The notes under the pieces were generated by a model. That model saw only the letters and a program-made list of their open reading frames with translations, ran no database searches and had not been told where the DNA came from. From positions 1 to 6,384 of the forward strand of contig WRKN01000145.1 of the NCBI GenBank assembly GCA_009778055.1: a stretch of 6,384 nt of DNA. Reading direction: 5' to 3'. Positions 4,146-6,384 of the stretch are shown piece by piece. Positions within the stretch are counted from its first letter, which is position 1; every line of letters starts with the position of its first letter. The DNA is from Synergistaceae bacterium. GTDB lineage: Bacteria > Synergistota > Synergistia > Synergistales > Aminobacteriaceae. The position numbers were made by a program, and so were the translations under genes.

Positions 4146-4191
4146 TTAAAAAAAAACACACGCGGAGCAAGCAGAGCGAACACCGCGCGTG
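4146..4191 (-). terminator. Hairpin plus T-tract on the - strand
   Basis: CACACGCGG (4157-4165) and CCGCGCGTG (4183-4191) pair over 9 bp with one mismatch and a 17-nt loop. Read on the - strand, the stem is followed at once by an unbroken T-run (poly-A 4148-4156 on the + strand), the pattern of an intrinsic terminator for leftward RNA. No - strand gene is seen to the right in this window. The A-tract also belongs to the repeated promoter module, so the pairing of stem and T-run may be accidental. Confidence 0.4.
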
Positions 4192-4194
4192 GAT

Positions 4195-4260
4195 AAAATG
4201 ACCCCGCTAAACAGACGCGGTTAATTTAAAATGATCCCGCTGAATATACGCGGTTAATGT
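4195..4260. repeat. Two 33-bp tandem repeats with inner dyads
   Basis: Units 4195-4227 and 4228-4260 match at 28 of 33 positions. Each contains CCGC and GCGG 9 bp apart, followed by TTAAT. The pair ends 24 bp before the ribosome site of the surface-protein gene, in its promoter or 5' UTR. Direct repeats with short dyads in this place suit binding sites for a regulator. I see no convincing sigma-A promoter in the repeats; TATACG at 4245-4250 has only a weak -35. Confidence 0.6.
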
Positions 4261-4296
4261 AAGGGGAATAATTAATTCAATAAAGGAGAATTTGCT

Positions 4297-6336
4297 GTGT
4301 ACAAAAAAAGACTTTCAAAGACGCTGGCTTGGGCGCTCGCCCTCGCCCTGATCATCGCGCTGGCGCCCTTTGCGCCGCTCGCGCCCTTCGCGGCGCCGGG
4401 GGTCACGGCTCTCGCGGCGAACGACGGCGCGCCCGGCGGAACGGGTGACGCGGGCGGAGCGAACGGTTCAGGCGCGGGCGGAACAGGCGAAAACTCGAAC
4501 GTTTCGGGCGAGTCGAGGGGGGGTGCTGAGGAAGAAGAAAAAACCCCACCGGGCGGCGCGGAAGACGAAAAAACGAACGGCGCGGGAGACGAAAAGACAG
4601 AAGGCGCGCGGGCCGCGATCGCGCCGCTGTCCGCGGGCATCATGCCGATGGCGTCTAATGTCGACGCGTACTTCACGCCACCGGTCGACAATAGTATTTG
4701 GAAACGGGACAATGTTGTTTTTGTAACAACCCAAACGCAGTTCTATGATCGGTTTATATTTTTCCCGCTTCCGGGGCAGCAACCACCGTGGGTAGGGAGC
4801 AATGAAACCACATTCGTTTTAGAAGACGATGAGTTTTTGTTGCCCAGCGGGACCATCAATGTGGGCACTGCCGCGGGATCGCGATATTTCAGGTTTATAG
4901 TAAAGTCAAAACTTACGATCGGCTCCGGATCGTCTTCCGCGCTTTTCGCTCAGGGGGCGCTCTCCACCATCATCATTGAGGACGGCGGAGAACTGGTCAT
5001 CGAGTACGGCGGCCAGTTTAACTCGGCTTCGTCAGCCGTCGGCGGGGCAGTAACCGGCGACCAGGACAAGGGTGTGCATGGCGGCGTGCGCTTCAATGGC
5101 ATCACCGTAAGGAGCGGCGGCAAGCTGACCATCAGCGGCGGTGAATTTAATCTGGCGGAAAACGTTCATGGTCATACGGACGCGATTGTTATCGAGAGCG
5201 GCGGTACAGTTGAATACAACACCGGCAGCTTTACGATGAAAAACAACAGCGTAATCGACATACAAAAAGGCGGCAAACTCTATGTAAACGGGCGGATTGT
5301 CGGCGAACGCGGCGTCGGGCAGATCGTCAACGCGGGCGAGGTACACTTCGGCACCGGCGGCAGCCTCGCGGGCGTTGTGTTTGACGACGCGAACAGCGAC
5401 GGAAAGCCGCCAGAAATTGAAGACATCGATACGTTGTTGGAATTTGACCCGGAGGAAGAGGACGCTGTAAGAATACGCGAATTTACAACAGCAGACGGGA
5501 GCGACGCTGAATGGAAAATTGTGTATAATCCGGAAAACTGGCAGAACCCGCCCAAAGATCTGCTTGTTCCTCCGGGCGCAATCGTCGACGGCGAGATTGC
5601 CCTCCTCCCCACATTGGATCATGTAGGAAAGCCGACGCCTTACAAAGTGACGGCGCGCAATGAATTTGGCTCAAGCGCTAAACTTGTATTATTTACGGTA
5701 TACAGTGAACTTATGGTCCTCCCGCAGGAAAACACGGTTTTCCGTAATCTGGGCAGCGAGAATCACGGCGTGGCAGAGTTTACGCTTATAGCGCCGGGCA
5801 TCAGCTCGCCAACTCCCTATTTCGGCCTTTCCAGTCCCACCGCCACCTTTACGGGAGGCGATGGAGGCGAGGGATCAGCGACAGTGAGAATAGGGACTGT
5901 CACCGGCACCGGCCCAGACTATAGGCTTCCTATAACGGTAGAAAGCGCGACGGTGTCGGGCACGTATACGATAGGGGATCTTTGGTTATCCGGCTTGCAG
6001 AAGGTGCCTGAGTTTGACCTCGTCATCAGCCCGGAACGAAAAATAACGATCTCCCAGGCGGAACCCGCTGCGGCCGGCGTGAGAAACCACCCTATTTTGC
6101 CGGGTCAGGTAGTCGAATTTGATGTTGTGACGTCGCCAGGCGCTTTTGAAAAGCTTATGCCGCCTCATCAGCTTAATAACCAGCCGGGTGAGTGTCAAGT
6201 CGTCACCACCGGGGACGGGGACTCCTCTGTTCTTCGTATCGACCCGGTTACGGGGCTTGGAAAGATGCCACTCTACATACCCAGTAGTATGTTTGCGCCG
6301 GGAGACTATTCAGGTATTACGCTAACCGTCGGGTAA
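4297..6336 (+). CDS. Exported beta-helix / Ig-like surface protein, possibly truncated
   Basis: A 679-residue protein with a GTG start (4297) after AAAGGAG (4282-4288). Residues 1-41 are a signal peptide: K-K-R-L-S-K, a long Ala/Leu core, and A-L-A-A before the mature end. Residues 42-115 are low complexity (Gly, Ala, Glu, Thr, Lys), likely a flexible linker. Residues ~195-365 have short Gly-rich beta repeats (I-I-E-D-G-G-E-L, V-R-S-G-G-K-L, I-E-S-G-G-T-V, I-Q-K-G-G-K-L) typical of a right-handed beta-helix. Residues ~375-468 resemble a putative Ig domain (V-P-P-G ... Y-K-V-T-A-R-N-E-F-G). Two related beta modules follow at ~475-585 and ~586-679. No anchor (LPXTG, SLH or TM) is present before the TAA at 6334-6336, yet the frame continues to the window edge with module-like sequence. 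Adhesin or cell-wall role inferred; no enzyme motif seen. Confidence 0.82.
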   Translation: MYKKRLSKTLAWALALALIIALAPFAPLAPFAAPGVTALAANDGAPGGTGDAGGANGSGAGGTGENSNVSGESRGGAEEEEKTPPGGAEDEKTNGAGDEKTEGARAAIAPLSAGIMPMASNVDAYFTPPVDNSIWKRDNVVFVTTQTQFYDRFIFFPLPGQQPPWVGSNETTFVLEDDEFLLPSGTINVGTAAGSRYFRFIVKSKLTIGSGSSSALFAQGALSTIIIEDGGELVIEYGGQFNSASSAVGGAVTGDQDKGVHGGVRFNGITVRSGGKLTISGGEFNLAENVHGHTDAIVIESGGTVEYNTGSFTMKNNSVIDIQKGGKLYVNGRIVGERGVGQIVNAGEVHFGTGGSLAGVVFDDANSDGKPPEIEDIDTLLEFDPEEEDAVRIREFTTADGSDAEWKIVYNPENWQNPPKDLLVPPGAIVDGEIALLPTLDHVGKPTPYKVTARNEFGSSAKLVLFTVYSELMVLPQENTVFRNLGSENHGVAEFTLIAPGISSPTPYFGLSSPTATFTGGDGGEGSATVRIGTVTGTGPDYRLPITVESATVSGTYTIGDLWLSGLQKVPEFDLVISPERKITISQAEPAAAGVRNHPILPGQVVEFDVVTSPGAFEKLMPPHQLNNQPGECQVVTTGDGDSSVLRIDPVTGLGKMPLYIPSSMFAPGDYSGITLTVG

Positions 6337-6384
6337 GGGCTTACGACAGGCAGAATCGCGGTGGCGTCGGAACCGTTTACCCTT
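6337..6384 (+). pseudogene. In-frame continuation of the surface protein after a stop
   Basis: After the TAA, 16 codons stay open in the same frame to the window end (G-L-T-T-G-R-I-A-V-A-S-E-P-F-T-L). They align with the end of the preceding module, where G-L-Q-K-V-P-E-F-D-L-V-I-S-P-E follows the matching beta strand. This suggests that a nonsense change split a longer gene, or that the stop is read through. Only 48 bases are visible and there is no start or ribosome site for a separate gene. Confidence 0.5.

Noticed and set aside
1402..4260. CRISPR-like array from the recurring short repeats
   Set aside because: The repeated modules lie far apart between genes, with promoter structure and no regular spacers.
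4468..5622. Several - strand frames within the surface-protein gene
   Set aside because: They are shadows of a high-GC, Gly/Ala-rich coding frame. The + strand frame has a signal peptide, ribosome site and coherent repeats.
1..6384. Insertion sequence, tRNA or rRNA genes
   Set aside because: No transposase-like frame, clear terminal repeats with target duplication, cloverleaf or rRNA-like segment was seen by eye on either strand.

Overview
The window looks like an accessory region of a Gram-positive, Clostridia-like (Bacillota) chromosome. The evidence is strong AGGAGG-type ribosome sites, near-consensus sigma-A promoters with 17-bp spacers, Nif11-type double-glycine leaders, a DUF169 protein and a signal-peptide-bearing beta-helix surface protein. 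The coding DNA is moderately GC-rich and the intergenic gaps are AT-rich. The exact taxon cannot be read from the sequence.

Positions 1-4020 are dominated by an array of eight small precursor-peptide genes, all on the + strand and mostly with short gaps. Seven of them show a leader ending in E-L-E-x-A-x-G-G, and the first is cut by the window edge. The cores fall into two families. Family A (genes at 191, 491, 931, 1465 and 1955) carries N-R-[WY]-D-[PQ]-x-x-C-x9-C-[VF]-G-x(4-7)-[WYG]-x(0-1)-C-D-H-Y followed by a fourth Cys 16-20 residues later. Family B (the partial gene at 2, plus 2584 and 3706) carries a six-Cys pattern ending C-x-C-x5-C. Some leaders have the full ~60-residue Nif11-like domain; others have only the last ~20 residues. 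This is a ribosomally made natural-product (RiPP) or Cys-rich secreted peptide locus. No maturation enzyme or transporter lies in the window. A DUF169-family protein (2925-3644) sits inside the array.

The 344-bp gap at 2240-2583 is not empty. It holds what looks like a complete, convergently transcribed type I toxin-antitoxin locus: a consensus + strand promoter, a 5' region that can fold over the ribosome site, a 23-residue hydrophobic peptide with a basic tail, a shared perfect hairpin, and a consensus - strand promoter for an antisense RNA. The antisense promoter module (TTGAC[AG]-17-TATACT on the - strand plus an A/T tract) recurs at 1402-1430 and 4114-4142, also just upstream of array or flanking genes. 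The copy at 4057-4142 also keeps the toxin promoter, so it looks like a deletion scar of the same locus.

Positions 4021-4296 are regulatory or repeat DNA: the locus scar, a hairpin with a T-tract on the - strand, and two 33-bp tandem repeats. Next comes a large exported protein (4297-6336) with a signal peptide, a low-complexity linker, a beta-helix region and Ig-like modules. Its reading frame stops at 6334-6336, but the same frame continues to the window edge with sequence that seems to complete the last module. The gene may therefore be broken by a nonsense codon.
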